The notes: a model not told the origin generated them from the sequence alone. Counted from the stretch's first letter, positions 27,101-36,800 are shown. The stretch is 64,000 nucleotides of DNA from Catalinimonas sp038039535 (GCF_038039535.1 NZ_JBBPHP010000006.1:224290-288289), one strand, 5' to 3'. Program-made: numbers and translations.

Positions 27101-27538
27101 GTCATTTACACCATCACCGTTCAGATCATCCAGCCATTCATGCTGATCACTATTTTCTGCAGAGAGCGTATTGCGTAAAAATTCTCTGCGATCTTCAACC
27201 GATTGCATTCTTATGGATGCAGTTTCCCAATTAGGGTGGGCTCTGATGTCCAATTCAGTACTTTTACGACGAGTAGTTCTGGTGTAGTAGAGGCGACCCT
27301 GATCATCAATATCTATAGCGATAGGGTCAGCCACAAGAGAGTCAACTCCCCATATATTTAGAGAGATACCTTCGGCAAGCTCAGGGTTTACATCAGCCTC
27401 AATGTCTTTGGCCATTTGGGCAGTCTTTTCGGAGGGCATCTCCTTGATTCTTCTGTCAACAGGAGCTTCCTGACAATGGGTAAGAAATAAAAAGATCAAA
27501 AATAGGCTGCTGAGCTTAGTAAGGATAGGAATTTTCAT
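24131..27538 (-). CDS. PVC-type lipoprotein: beta-propeller dehydrogenase, HEAT repeats, cytochrome c
   Basis: I choose the ATG at 27538 (1135 residues) because it gives a clean lipoprotein signal ending LFLTHC; a longer frame could begin at 27589. Residues about 40-470 form a membrane-bound-dehydrogenase-type beta-propeller. It carries three Asp-rich DxxGDGxxDx loops (DLNGDGVNDW, DVSGDGVADL, DTDGDGLADE) that could bind calcium. About 500-960 are HEAT-like helical repeats. The C-terminus is a c-type cytochrome with haem motif CMKCH (1012-1016), a likely distal Met in SSMPDM and the closing helix FLTKKEIRNLVAFL. The layout matches the large PVC-type heme-binding CxxCH proteins first noted in Planctomycetes and Verrucomicrobia. 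It probably oxidises a carbohydrate at the cell surface or in the periplasm, passing electrons to its own haem. The substrate is unknown. Confidence 0.85.
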   Translation of the reverse strand: MKIPILTKLSSLFLIFLFLTHCQEAPVDRRIKEMPSEKTAQMAKDIEADVNPELAEGISLNIWGVDSLVADPIAIDIDDQGRLYYTRTTRRKSTELDIRAHPNWETASIRMQSVEDRREFLRNTLSAENSDQHEWLDDLNGDGVNDWRDMTVESEQIYRLEDVSGDGVADLSQLVVEGFRDELTDIAGAVLTHDDDLFVGVAPDMWKIEDTDGDGLADEKTSIAHGFGVHIGFGGHNLSGLEMGPDGRIYWGIGDIGFNGVGPDGNKWKYPNRGVIVRANPDGSDFEVFAMGLRNTHEFVFDEYGNLISVDNDGDHPGESERLVYLVNGSDTGWRINWQFGKYRDPDNNEYKVWMDEEMYKPRFEGQAAYITPCIQNYVNGPTGMLYNPGTALSPKWKNTFFVAEFAGTPTRSGIHAFKLQPEGASFKLSETEKILGNVLATGLDFGPDGSMYVADWIDGWNTKDYGRIWKLDDNDGNQWELRQQTKAILAENFTEFPVDHLSELLKNPDLRVRQKAQFELAKRGDDGAAVFEENLAQTDNQLARVNSIWGLAQLARMQDLSYAQPLVALLQDSDSEIRAQAAKWLGDIRYQEAGDELIPLLDDDYARARFFAAEALGRIAYDDAVQPLISLLEANADEDAYIRHAASLALARINNVEAVVDLHDHPSRAVRMGAVLALRRMGDAGITNFLDDEDELIVTEAARAINDDFSIEPALPALGDVLQKERFINEALIRRAINANLRVGTEEAMQNLIDYALRTSAPAEMRAEAVAALSTWAKPSVLDRVTGRYRGEIQRDPAEVRMKAGDALINLTASSETPIRLSATKAIGKLNIENGSNRLMAVLQNDADPEVRVAALRALAAMNTDQMDQAIEEALTDSEKMVRVAGLDLMKQMDISNNLKVVLLSEVIDKRTVEEKQAALLTLGSLPVEETKSTFEQLLNELESGELNPGVQLELAEAIDSTHAEDLQDRYNEIQANMSPDELLASYQGALYGGDPEQGQRILYRHPTAQCMKCHAIEDYGSNVAPKLDGIGSKLSRQQILEAIINPSARISPGYGTVTLDMDNGKSISGVYQGETDESITLKIGGRPDTVIVKEQVVDLNFAPSSMPDMKNFLTKKEIRNLVAFLSAQVKENI

Positions 27539-27723
27539 GCTTTGCTTGCTTACTTGATTTAAGGAACTGGCGTTCAATTTAAAATACATTTTGCAAAACT
27601 TATAACAAATACAATTTTCAGTTGCTATTTCTTAACCACAACAAGAATATGAAAGTTTTTATTCCTCATTTTTCAATGAATTTACTTTTATTAAGAATGA
27701 AAGAATATTCTAAATTATGATTC

Positions 27724-28962
27724 CTAAGCCTGTACAGGAGTAGTTTTATTAGGCATAAGTTTGAGCTTAATTACTACCAAAGATCTTATAACAATGAGTA
27801 TCAGGACAGGAATTAAAGAGTTGTGCAAATCCTGAGGTAGCCATGTCCAGAAAAACAGCAAAAAGCTGGAAACCAATGCAGTTAGTATAAAATAGAATTT
27901 CAATAACCTGGGAGTATTGCGGATCAGTAATAAAAATGCGGCGATGAAGTGGGTAGGCCATCCCCAGAAAATATTCCAGTTATTAGCAGCTGCTGTGTGG
28001 TTCGTAAAAAACCAGAGAAAAATAAGAAGTAAGCCGTACAAACCTAATAAAGCGAAGAAAAGGAAGTCAAATGCCAGTAGCTGATATTTTTGTTTCCATA
28101 GTTCAAAGGCTGAGCCTACAGCCAGAAGTATTAATAACAACCAAAAAACCAGATTTGGGGTAAATGCAAGACCGGTGGGGTCAACTTGTGGTTCACCCTG
28201 AAACAACGTATTTGTACTTTTAACCAGCGGGCGTGTGCTGCCATCAGGATTAGTAAGCCTTGCGCCTTCAAAAGCCAGAAAAAGAAACTCAGGTTGGTAC
28301 ATGTATTCAAATGGAGTGGCTTTATGATCTATATTAGCACCCAATCCTAAGTCTATCCCCAAATCACCCCAGGCATATTGATTTTTATCTTCTATATAGC
28401 GATCTATTAAGCCCCTGATGGTATAATCCAGTTCATCTGCGTAGCCGTAATCAAACTGTAGCGAATCTCCCAGGATTTCTATAAACACATCACGAGGGCG
28501 GGTAGAGCAATTGTCATAAAAATAATCGTAATAATAATCTCTGTTTTCAGGAAGGCTATTGATTTGCAAAAATTTAAAAACGGCTTGTTTCTGAGCATAA
28601 CTTAAATTAAGTAGCTGTGCTTCAACCGTTCTATTGAAATATGCATACTGGTATAGAAAACGTTCAAATTCCGCCGTGCCAAGTTTATAAAGCAGATAAC
28701 CTTTGGCAAAGTTGAGGTAGAAGTTTGGCTGATCAAAATCAAAAACACCGTAATTATAAGCCACATCAAAGCCTGTAACTGGGTCATGGATGCGAATAGC
28801 GGTATGACCAAAAGCTTCAAAAAGTGCCGAACCTGGAGCACAGGTAATCAGGCTAATTTCTGCTTTAGGTGTTATAGTTTGTTGTGATTGAGCTATTGTA
28901 GATATTGATAATAAGAGAGGGAATAAAACAAATAGACTTCTGTAATTTATAGTTTTATGCAT
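27724..28962 (-). CDS. DUF4105 membrane protein, Lnb-like
   Basis: The 412-residue product has a signal peptide and a periplasmic DUF4105 domain (about 30-245). The membrane region that follows has about five helices (from about 265, LVFWLLLILLAVGSAF, then several more). Two family blocks are clear: ITCAPGSALFEAFGHTAIRI with its Cys and His, and YYYDYFYDNCSTRPRD with an invariant Cys. The Pfam family for this domain is now linked to Lnb, a lipoprotein N-acyltransferase of Bacteroides that adds the third acyl chain. If the link holds here, this enzyme would mature the many lipoproteins coded in this window. The DUF4105 call is firm; the Lnb activity is by analogy. Confidence 0.82.
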   Translation of the reverse strand: MHKTINYRSLFVLFPLLLSISTIAQSQQTITPKAEISLITCAPGSALFEAFGHTAIRIHDPVTGFDVAYNYGVFDFDQPNFYLNFAKGYLLYKLGTAEFERFLYQYAYFNRTVEAQLLNLSYAQKQAVFKFLQINSLPENRDYYYDYFYDNCSTRPRDVFIEILGDSLQFDYGYADELDYTIRGLIDRYIEDKNQYAWGDLGIDLGLGANIDHKATPFEYMYQPEFLFLAFEGARLTNPDGSTRPLVKSTNTLFQGEPQVDPTGLAFTPNLVFWLLLILLAVGSAFELWKQKYQLLAFDFLFFALLGLYGLLLIFLWFFTNHTAAANNWNIFWGWPTHFIAAFLLLIRNTPRLLKFYFILTALVSSFLLFFWTWLPQDLHNSLIPVLILIVIRSLVVIKLKLMPNKTTPVQA

Positions 28963-29028
28963 ACCTGCAGTTTTTTTAGATGCTGCAATTTAAAACTTAA
29001 TCCAGAGGAGATATAGTATATGTATACA

Positions 29029-29060
29029 TAAAAAAGCCTTTACTTTATTACAGTAAAGGC
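29029..29060 (-). terminator. Intrinsic terminator after the GlcG-like gene
   Basis: Read on the minus strand, a perfect 9-base-pair stem (GCCTTTACT with AGTAAAGGC, 29060-29036) with a 7-base loop is followed by TTTTTTATG. It lies 22 bases after the stop at 29082. Confidence 0.85.
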
Positions 29061-29081
29061 AAAAGTATGGTTAAGTCTTTA

Positions 29082-29480
29082 TTACAATCCTGAAAGGCCT
29101 GCTTCAGCCACAGCATGGTCATTTTCCACAGTACTTCCTGAAACCCCTATGCCCCCGATAATTTCTCCCTGAGCATTTTTGATAGGTAAACCACCAGGGA
29201 AGGTTATAAGTCCACCATTGGAGTGTTCAATATTATAAAGCGATCCTCCAGGTTGAGAAAGTCCTCCAATATCTCCGGTAGGCATGTCAAAAAACCTTGC
29301 AGTCTTTGCTTTTTTTATGGCAATGTCTACTGAGCCCAGCCATGCGCCATCCATACGGGCAAAAGCTACCAGATTGGCTCCTCCATCCACTACTGCTATA
29401 TTCATTTTTAGCTTCATTTCTTCAGATTTCTTTTTTGCGGCAGCTACGAGTGCCTGTGCTTTTTCTAGTGAAATGTTCAT
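29082..29480 (-). CDS. GlcG/HbpS-family protein (DUF336)
   Basis: This 132-residue protein is a whole GlcG/HbpS domain: an N-terminal helix (SLEKAQALVAAAKKKSEEM), the strand MNIAVVDGGANLVAFARMDG, and GGLITFPGGLPIKN near the end. Members bind small ligands; HbpS of Streptomyces binds haem, and GlcG is coded with glycolate oxidase in E. coli, where its role is unclear. No secretion signal is present. The gene stands alone and is followed by a terminator. The family is certain, but the ligand and role are not. Confidence 0.9.
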   Translation of the reverse strand: MNISLEKAQALVAAAKKKSEEMKLKMNIAVVDGGANLVAFARMDGAWLGSVDIAIKKAKTARFFDMPTGDIGGLSQPGGSLYNIEHSNGGLITFPGGLPIKNAQGEIIGGIGVSGSTVENDHAVAEAGLSGL

Positions 29481-29689
29481 GTGATTAAACTATTTAATTG
29501 TAAAAAGTAAGTGATAAATTTAAGCTTTCGGACTGTATGGTGGTTTAGTTAAAAAAATATGATAATTAACAGTCTTCTATCAAACTATGATGCTCTTTTA
29601 ATTAGAACAATGGAATGCAGTGAAGTTTGTTTCATAAAAAATGCTTAAGCTTAATAGATTAAACAATACAACTGACCTTTTCTAGTAGT

Positions 29690-31147
29690 ATGAAAGTAAC
29701 AACTCACATCAAACCTCCAAATTTCTATTCTTTAAGCAAGCTCTATATTTTGATCATTTTTTTAATTGGGTGTTCTGGGGCGTCTAAAAATGATGAGGAA
29801 ACCATAGCACAGACCGATAGTTTAGAAATATCCAAAATGGATGGTTACAAAGGCATATGGTTTACGCTAAATCAGTTTTATGAGTACGGGGACAAATATT
29901 CCGGAGGGCTGGGAACTTACACCGCCAAGCATATTCCGCTTTCAGTCTATGCTCCTAAAGTAGACAAAACCTTTTTTGTATACGGAGGAACTACTGCCGA
30001 AAAAGATCGCTACTTATTGTGTATGATTGGTAGTTATGATCACTCTACGGGTATGGTTTCCAAGCCCACAATTGTACATGACAAGGGTGGAGTGGACGAT
30101 CCGCATGATAATCCCAGCCTATCTATTGATGAAGAAGGTTATCTCTGGGTGTTTGTCAGTGGAAGAGGTACCAGCCGGCCTGGTTTTAAGTACAAAAGTA
30201 CCGCTCCCTATAGCATAGGTGGCTTTGAGCAGGTTTCCGAGGAAGAGATGACCTATCCTCAACCCTGGTATATACCCGGTAAAGGATTTTTGCATCTATT
30301 TACTAAATACAGTGGCGTAAGAGAGCTATACTATGAAAGTAGTCCTGATGGAGTAAACTGGACAGACGACCGTAAACTTTCCGGCATCAGAGAAGGAGAG
30401 GATGAAAAAGGTGGACACTACCAGATGAGCAACAGGCTGGGGCATAAGGTAGTTACTTTTTTTAACTGGCACCCCAACGGCAATGTAGATAAGCGTACTA
30501 ATCTATACTATTTACAAACCACTGATTTGGGCGAAACCTGGACAACAGTAGATGGTAATGAGGTGCAACTTCCGTTGTCAGAACTGGAGAATGCTGCACG
30601 TGTTAGAGATTATTATAGCCAAGAAAAAAATGTATATCTGAAAGATGTGAATTTTGATGGTGAAGGTAATCCTGTAGGTCTCTATATTACCAGTGGTGGG
30701 CATGAACCTGGGCCTTCCAATGATCCCCGTGAATGGCATGTGGTTCATTGGACTGGCAGTACGTGGGAAGATTATGTACTGGGTATTTCCGATCATAATT
30801 ATGACATGGGAAGTATTTTTATCAATGATAGAGATTGGTCGGTCGTGGCTCCCACAGAGAATAGTCCGCAACTTTACGGTGGCGGTGGAGAAGTGGTCAT
30901 CTGGAAAAGCAATGACCAAGGAAAAAGCTGGACTAAAGCTAACCAAGTAACAGAAGATAGTGAAAGAAACCATAATTATGTACGCAGAGTAGTAAATTGT
31001 AAAGATCCTTTTCTTTACTTCTGGGCAGATGGTAACCCTGATACTTTAAGCATCTCCAAGATGTATTTTGGCGACAGCCAGGGGAATTACTGGCAATTGC
31101 CTTATGAAATGGAAAGTGATGAGGCCAAACCTCTGGAAATGAATTAG
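29690..31147 (+). CDS. BNR-4 repeat lipoprotein
   Basis: The 485-residue product is a predicted lipoprotein (signal ending FLIGC, Cys28). Its body is a BNR-4-type beta-propeller starting KMDGYKGIWFTLNQFYEYGD. It has repeated Asp-box-like turns, such as SPDGVNWTDDR, TTDLGETWTTVDG and SNDQGKSWTKA. BNR-4 proteins occur in polysaccharide-degradation loci of marine Bacteroidota, and some lyase families share the fold, so binding or cleaving a polysaccharide is plausible. No SusC/SusD pair is nearby, so this is not a classical polysaccharide utilisation locus. Catalytic residues cannot be assigned from the sequence alone. Confidence 0.8.
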   Translation: MKVTTHIKPPNFYSLSKLYILIIFLIGCSGASKNDEETIAQTDSLEISKMDGYKGIWFTLNQFYEYGDKYSGGLGTYTAKHIPLSVYAPKVDKTFFVYGGTTAEKDRYLLCMIGSYDHSTGMVSKPTIVHDKGGVDDPHDNPSLSIDEEGYLWVFVSGRGTSRPGFKYKSTAPYSIGGFEQVSEEEMTYPQPWYIPGKGFLHLFTKYSGVRELYYESSPDGVNWTDDRKLSGIREGEDEKGGHYQMSNRLGHKVVTFFNWHPNGNVDKRTNLYYLQTTDLGETWTTVDGNEVQLPLSELENAARVRDYYSQEKNVYLKDVNFDGEGNPVGLYITSGGHEPGPSNDPREWHVVHWTGSTWEDYVLGISDHNYDMGSIFINDRDWSVVAPTENSPQLYGGGGEVVIWKSNDQGKSWTKANQVTEDSERNHNYVRRVVNCKDPFLYFWADGNPDTLSISKMYFGDSQGNYWQLPYEMESDEAKPLEMN

Positions 31148-31258
31148 TACCATTTAGACGAAACTTCTTTTAACAGAACGGATTTAAATAAAAAAATTGA
31201 ATCATTAACTGCAAGATTCATTTTCAAACAGAGACTAATTTTTTGATTTGTTACACAC

Positions 31259-32041
31259 ATGAAAAATTTATCCCAGTATCTTCAGCGAATAGGTTTTCAG
31301 ACTAAAGGAAGTTTGAGCGTTGATACTCTGAATCAACTACACAGGGCACATGTATCTCAAATTCCTTTTGAAAATCTGGATATACACTATCACCAGTGGA
31401 TTAGCTTGGATACTGACAAGTTTTATGCTAAAATCGTAGATCGTAAGCGCGGTGGATTTTGCTATGAGTTAAACGGTCTCTTCCTTGAGGCCTTAAAAAA
31501 TTTAGGCTTTGAGGCTTATTTTATTGCCTGTAGTGTTTACGTTCAGCCATTGCAGAAATTTGGGCCTTACTTCGCGCATGTGGCTATTGTGGTTGAACAT
31601 AAGAACGAGCAATGGTTGGTTGATGTAGGCTTTGGAAGCAGTTTTCCTGAGCCATTGAAGATAGAATTTGATAAATCCCAAAAGCAGGATGGAGTCATTT
31701 ACAGCATGCGGAAAATCAATGATACTGAAATTTCCCTTGATCGCTCATTTGATGATGGCGACACATTTATTCCCATGTACAAATTTACTTTGCATCCAAG
31801 GACACTTTCAGACTTTCAGGAGATGTGTGAGTTTCATCAGACCTCTGATCAGTCTCCTTTATTTCAGAAAAAACTGTGTTCAATTGCCACAGCAAATGGA
31901 AGGATTACGCTTACACCAAACCACCTGATCATAACAGAAAATGAAAAGCGTACTGAAGTTGAGGTAAAAGATGAAGAGGATTTTCAACAGAAACTTGATA
32001 CGTACTTTGGTTTTCAGATGAGTGCTCAAAAACAAGATTAA
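31259..32041 (+). CDS. nat: Arylamine N-acetyltransferase
   Basis: NAT enzymes move an acetyl group from acetyl-CoA to aromatic amines and hydrazines in the cytoplasm. This 260-residue protein has the full catalytic triad: Cys68 in RGGFCYELNGLF, His107 in YFAHVAIVV and Asp122 in LVDVGFGSSF. The N-terminal QIPFENLDIH block is also typical. The length is close to the family norm of about 270. It lies alone between the BNR-4 lipoprotein and a convergent DUF1080 gene. The substrate in this organism is unknown. Identification is secure. Confidence 0.95.
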   Translation: MKNLSQYLQRIGFQTKGSLSVDTLNQLHRAHVSQIPFENLDIHYHQWISLDTDKFYAKIVDRKRGGFCYELNGLFLEALKNLGFEAYFIACSVYVQPLQKFGPYFAHVAIVVEHKNEQWLVDVGFGSSFPEPLKIEFDKSQKQDGVIYSMRKINDTEISLDRSFDDGDTFIPMYKFTLHPRTLSDFQEMCEFHQTSDQSPLFQKKLCSIATANGRITLTPNHLIITENEKRTEVEVKDEEDFQQKLDTYFGFQMSAQKQD

Positions 32042-32089
32042 TTCGCAGAAAGACTGTCTTTCTACCGATCAATGATCCGTTTAAGAAAT

Positions 32090-32779
32090 TTACTTGCTTA
32101 ACACTGAAATAGGGGTTAAAGCCACTTTTCTGAATTCTACTTCAACACCTTCGGCTTGCAGTGCAATCTGTCCCGAACTGGCGGTGCAGTTGTACCCATG
32201 ATTGACCAGTTCACCGTTAAGCCAGACTTTTACCTCATCATTGAGGCATTCAATTCGCATGCTATTCCATTCACCCAGAGGCTTCTCAGTTCCGTCCGTA
32301 AGGTTCAGTATTCTTCTGCCTTTCCCTTCCGTAATACCCCAGTCCTTTTTAGGACCTCTGCGCTCAACCATATTGGGTACTTTGATATCTTCCACAATGC
32401 ACCAGAAGTCACCTGCGTTTTCGTGCATCATTTGCACTTCAATGGATTTTGGAAACATTTCGTAAAGCGCTCTTGGGGTAGAAGCGTGTACCAAAACACC
32501 ACAATTTCCCGGCTCATTGGCAAAACGGTACTCTACTTCCAGCCTGTAATCCTGGTAATTTTCATCAGTAATCAGATGACCACCGGGGGTACCTAGACTG
32601 ACCAGCATGCCATTCCTTACTACGAAAGGGTTTCTGGCATCAGGATTCTCATCCATTTCAGGTACATCTACATGCCACCCGTCTAAATTCTTTCCATTGA
32701 ACAGGCTTCTGGTTTGTGCCAGTGAAATCTCAAAAGTGATGGCGAACAGAAATATTAATAGAAGAGCACCCTTTTTCAT
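32090..32779 (-). CDS. Secreted DUF1080 protein (3-keto-disaccharide hydrolase family)
   Basis: This 229-residue protein has a cleavable signal peptide and one DUF1080 beta-jelly-roll domain: SLFNGKNLDGWHVDVP at the start, YRLEVEYRFANEPGNCGVLV in the core, and GEWNSMRIECLNDEVKVWLN near the end. DUF1080 proteins resemble concanavalin-like glycosidases, and members have been linked to the breakdown of 3-keto-glycosides made by sugar 3-dehydrogenases. It is the first of three DUF1080 genes in the window. It lies 53 bases downstream of the RES-Xre pair on the same strand; readthrough is possible but no functional link is implied. Confidence 0.87.
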   Translation of the reverse strand: MKKGALLLIFLFAITFEISLAQTRSLFNGKNLDGWHVDVPEMDENPDARNPFVVRNGMLVSLGTPGGHLITDENYQDYRLEVEYRFANEPGNCGVLVHASTPRALYEMFPKSIEVQMMHENAGDFWCIVEDIKVPNMVERRGPKKDWGITEGKGRRILNLTDGTEKPLGEWNSMRIECLNDEVKVWLNGELVNHGYNCTASSGQIALQAEGVEVEFRKVALTPISVLSK

Positions 32780-32832
32780 AAAGCAGTGTTTAGGTTGTTG
32801 CTGATAAATTTTGTCCTGAATATAAGCGCTGT

Positions 32833-33285
32833 TTATCGCTGATACAATCTGTGGTCAATAAGAAAAGGTGTAGTGTCTAAAGTTTTTACATTCTTCATTC
32901 CACTATGCTGCGGGTTGATCAACATATTATTCTCTTGGGGTACAACGGCAGAGGGGACTCTAAGCATGAGTGTTTCCTGTCTTTCTAACCAACTATCCCC
33001 GATTGCTGCACACTTATTTTGAGGGGAGTAGCTTCGCCATTGTTTACTTAGATCCTGCGTGCTTAGGGTTTTGATGTCATGTGCAGGAACTTCAAGGGTA
33101 ACCATCATCAGGTCTTTGAGTGGTAAAGGATTATTAACTCTGTATTCCAACACTGCCAGCGATCTATGCTCAGCCGTGTACAATAAAGGTTTACCTACCG
33201 AATTCCAACGACCCCCGAATAAAGCGGCTCCTTTTCCATCCAGTTGCTGAGCATAGGCTTGTCGTACAAGTCTGAAGACCAGCAT
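32833..33285 (-). CDS. RES-family toxin of a RES-Xre toxin-antitoxin pair
   Basis: A frame upstream could extend this protein by 16 residues, but the ATG at 33285 fits better: it overlaps the antitoxin stop (TGATG) and starts right at the conserved MLVFRLVRQAYA. The 150-residue product has the residues that define RES toxins: Arg26 in GGRWNS, Tyr36 in LLYTA, Glu47 in LAVLEYRV and Ser112 in VPSAVVPQENN. RES toxins degrade NAD+ or ADP-ribosylate targets, and cells carrying them stop growing. The antitoxin is directly upstream. Identification is strong; the exact chemistry of this member is not known. Confidence 0.93.
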   Translation of the reverse strand: MLVFRLVRQAYAQQLDGKGAALFGGRWNSVGKPLLYTAEHRSLAVLEYRVNNPLPLKDLMMVTLEVPAHDIKTLSTQDLSKQWRSYSPQNKCAAIGDSWLERQETLMLRVPSAVVPQENNMLINPQHSGMKNVKTLDTTPFLIDHRLYQR

Positions 33286-33689
33286 CAGGAATAAACTCCA
33301 TAAGCCGCCCTGCCCAGTACTGTATTTACCCACTGAATCCCCACCGGAGTATCCAGCAAATGGATGGGAATTTCATCATTCAATGCGCGTATAGGAGTTC
33401 GCAACCATTGTTTTGCCAAAGCATCATCACCTAACGCTTCTACTGCACTGCTGTATATTCTTGCAAGTTCAAGCAACTGTCCGGAAGCTGCCGGGGGAAG
33501 CTTATCCTCATCCTTCATTCGCTGCAGGGTACGAGGGGTGAGGTGCAGGAGCTTAGCCATTTCCTTCTGGGAAAGGTCCATAAGCTTCTGAACCTGGAGC
33601 ATAGTGGATTTGGAAACCCCTTCCCGGGCCAGATGGATCAGGTCCAGTGGTTCATGATAATCATCTCCTAAAATTTGGGCTACTTGCAT
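33285..33689 (-). CDS. Xre/MbcA/ParS-family antitoxin
   Basis: This 134-residue protein is the antitoxin of the RES toxin that follows it. A helix-turn-helix region lies at about 35-70 (LMDLSQKEMAKLLHLTPRTL). The C-terminal toxin-binding DUF2384 domain follows (from about 75, GQLLELARIYSSAVEALGDD, then IPIHLLDTPVGIQWVNTVLG). In studied pairs it neutralises the toxin by covering its active site and represses its own promoter. The gene comes first, and its stop codon overlaps the toxin start by one base. The spacer 33690-33889 upstream should hold the autoregulated promoter. Confidence 0.92.
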   Translation of the reverse strand: MQVAQILGDDYHEPLDLIHLAREGVSKSTMLQVQKLMDLSQKEMAKLLHLTPRTLQRMKDEDKLPPAASGQLLELARIYSSAVEALGDDALAKQWLRTPIRALNDEIPIHLLDTPVGIQWVNTVLGRAAYGVYS

Positions 33690-33889
33690 ATGTTATGATC
33701 TTTGTCGCTTTAATATACGTAAATTTTCGTTTCATGTTATTGGTAAGGTTTAGTAAACATGCCCATGTGTCCATTCAATATATTGGAAAATAATATGGTG
33801 GCGCAATGCCATTCCGATTACTAAAGCTTTTCAAATCAGCAGTAAAAAATTATCTTGGTTATCAGCCTAAGATTTACCCGATAAACATC

Positions 33890-36800
33890 ATGATCAAACC
33901 TATTACAACAACCTTAATCCTGGCTATGGTCTGCTTTGGCTGTAGTCAGCAATCCTCAGATTCCGGAGAGAATCAAAGTACTTCTCAGCAGCCGACGGAG
34001 CTTAGCATAGAGCAGGAAGATGAAACCATATCAGTATTTTCAGCTGAGGGTTCATCGCCTGTTTTAGTACAGAATACTAAAAAAGATTTTCGCCCTTATC
34101 TGCATCCCATCAAATCACCAGATGGAAAAAGCATGTTGACCGAATATAGCCCGGGGCATCATACACATCAGACGGGATTGTACTGGGGTTTTACCCGTGT
34201 AAATGGCCGTGACTACTTTCATCACCCGGAAGGAGACTACTGGCAAAAGGTGTCGGATAGTGTACAGGTAAGTGAAGGCGAAACAGTAAAATGGCAAACT
34301 GTATATAATTTACTGGACGAAGAAGGGGAAGCGGTAATGGAAGAGACGCAAAACTGGAGTATGCATGCTCAGGACGGTAAATACCTGCTGGATTTGGAAT
34401 GGAAAGGAAAAGCGCTCAAGGATATTACAATTGGTGAATACGATTATGGTGGGCTATTTCTTCGGATGCCCTGGGCTGAAGGTATGCCTGCCGAAGTAGT
34501 AAACGCAGCCCGACAGCGCGATGAAAAAGCAGAAGGCCAACGTGCTATGTGGCTGGATGTAGGCATGCAGATAGAAGGGCGAGATGATTTTGCCCATATT
34601 GCTATTTTTGATCATCCTGAAAATGAAGGTTTTCCGCAGACCTGGCGGGTAGACGGGCAGTTTGGCGTAGGTCCTGCACGTGCTCGTATGGGAGATTGGA
34701 CCATTGAAGAAGGTGAAACCGAAGTGATTCGCCATCAATTGGTGGTCTATACTGGTAAACTGAATGATTTAGAGCTTACCAATATGTGGGAAGAATACCA
34801 GGGAGGACAATCCATGTATTCAACCGCTTCGCTGTGGGAAATTGCCCAGAAAGAGGGGAGGGAGGCTAAATTTCTTATGCCCGAAGAGGCGGTAAAAAGC
34901 ATGACTTTAAAAGATGGATTTAAGGCCAATGTATGGGCTTCGGAACCGATGATGTCGCAACCGATGGCTTTTTGCTGGGATGACAAAGGAAGGCTTTGGA
35001 TTGCTGAAAACCTGGATTATGAGTCCCGAGGAAGTGGTTTTTCCAATTCCGGTGACAGCCGTATTCTGATTCTGGAAGATACCGATCATGATGGTAAAGC
35101 AGATAAGCGCAAGGTCTTTCTGGAAGGCATAGCTTTTCCTGCGGCTCTGGCGGTTGGTTTTGACGGACTTTTTCTGGGTGCACCCCCAAATCTGCTCTTC
35201 GTGCCCGATCGGGATGGTGATGACAAAGCGGATATGGACGACATGGAAGTACGTCTTACTGGCTGGGGGATTCGCGACCGGCATGAAACCTTAAACAGTC
35301 TCCACTGGGGACCAGATGGCTGGCTCTATGGGTTGCAGGGTTTTGCCACGCCTTCCAAAGTAAGAAAGCCTCAAGGAAAAGGGCGCTTATATAAACACAA
35401 TGACCCCTTTCCTGAAGACCTGATGGAAGGAGAAGGGACGGATATCAACGGAGGGGTGTGGAGGTACCATCCTACCAAAGACCGTTTTGAAGTGGTGGCC
35501 CATGGATTCAGTAATCCCTGGGGTATAGACTATGATGCTAAAGGACAGCTATTCATCAGCGCCTGTGTGATTCCGCATATGTGGCATGTCATTCCTGGAG
35601 GAATTTACCATCGTCAGGGAGGACAGCATTTTAATCCTTTTGTATACAACGACATCAAAACGATTGCCGATCATCGCCACCGCTCAGCGCATGGTGGGGC
35701 CAGAATATATCAGTCGGATGCTTTTCCGGAAGAACATCAGGGCAGAATTTTTATGGCTAATATCCATGAGCATGCTGTTCTTTCCGATGTGCTGGAAAGG
35801 AAAGGATCGGGCTTCACTGCGCATCATGGAGATGATTTCTTGATGGCCAACAATGCCCAGTGGGTGGGTTTTAGTATGGAAGTAGGGCCGGAAGGAGCAC
35901 TGTATGTACTGGATTGGCATGATGCTGATATTTGTGGACAGGAGGTGCTCAACAGCGAGACAGGACGGATTTTCAGGATTACGCCAGAAAGCTCAAAAGC
36001 TGAAGCATGGGAGGGAAGGTATGAGGATTTATCAAAAATGACGGATGCAGAACTGGTGAATCTACAGACGAGCAAAAGTAACTGGCATGCAAGAAGGGCG
36101 AGAGTGATTCTGCAAAACAGAGCCAGTAAAAGTGAACTGAATGAGAACACCCATACACAGCTTCGCCAACTTTTTCTAAAAAGTCCTAATTCAGATCACC
36201 GCCTCCGAGCCATGTGGGGATTACATGTCACCGGAGGTTTCAATGATGATCAGCTTATTGATGCGCTGAATGACAAGGATGAATATGTTCGCGCCTGGGC
36301 TATACAATTACTTTGCGAGGACAAGGGCCCTTCTGTAAAAGCTTTGGATAAGTTCAGATTAATGGCAGTGGAAGACCCATCACCTGTGGTAAGGCTCTAT
36401 CTGGCATCGGCAATGCAAAGAATGAAACTAGAAGACCGCTGGGAAATTGCTGAAGCATTGATGCAGCATAGAGAAGATTCTGAAGACCATAATTTGCCAA
36501 AAATGATCTGGTACGCTACTGAGCCACTGGTTGAGCAGAATCCTGAACTTGCTCTGGAAATGGCCGGTAAAAGTAAAATTCCGATGCTGTCGCAACACCT
36601 GGCAAGAAGAGCAGTAGATGCCGATGCCATTGATCAACTGATCGTGAAAATTGGAAAGTTTAATACCACAAAAGCCAGCCTATTGGAAGGAATGCGAGAT
36701 GGGTTGGAAGGTCGCACTGATCTGTCTACTCCAATAAAATGGAAATCTGTCTATGCTGATTTGCAAGCATCTACAGATCAAGAGGTAAAGCAACTGGCAT

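Noticed and set aside
24131..27538. The three DxxGDGxxDx loops as true EF hands
   Set aside because: They lack the flanking helices of EF hands and fit calcium-binding or structural loops in the propeller, so I only mention them.
33806..33889. N-terminal extension of the DUF6807-cytochrome protein
   Set aside because: Starting here would bury the lipoprotein signal peptide in the middle of the chain; the ATG at 33890 places it correctly.
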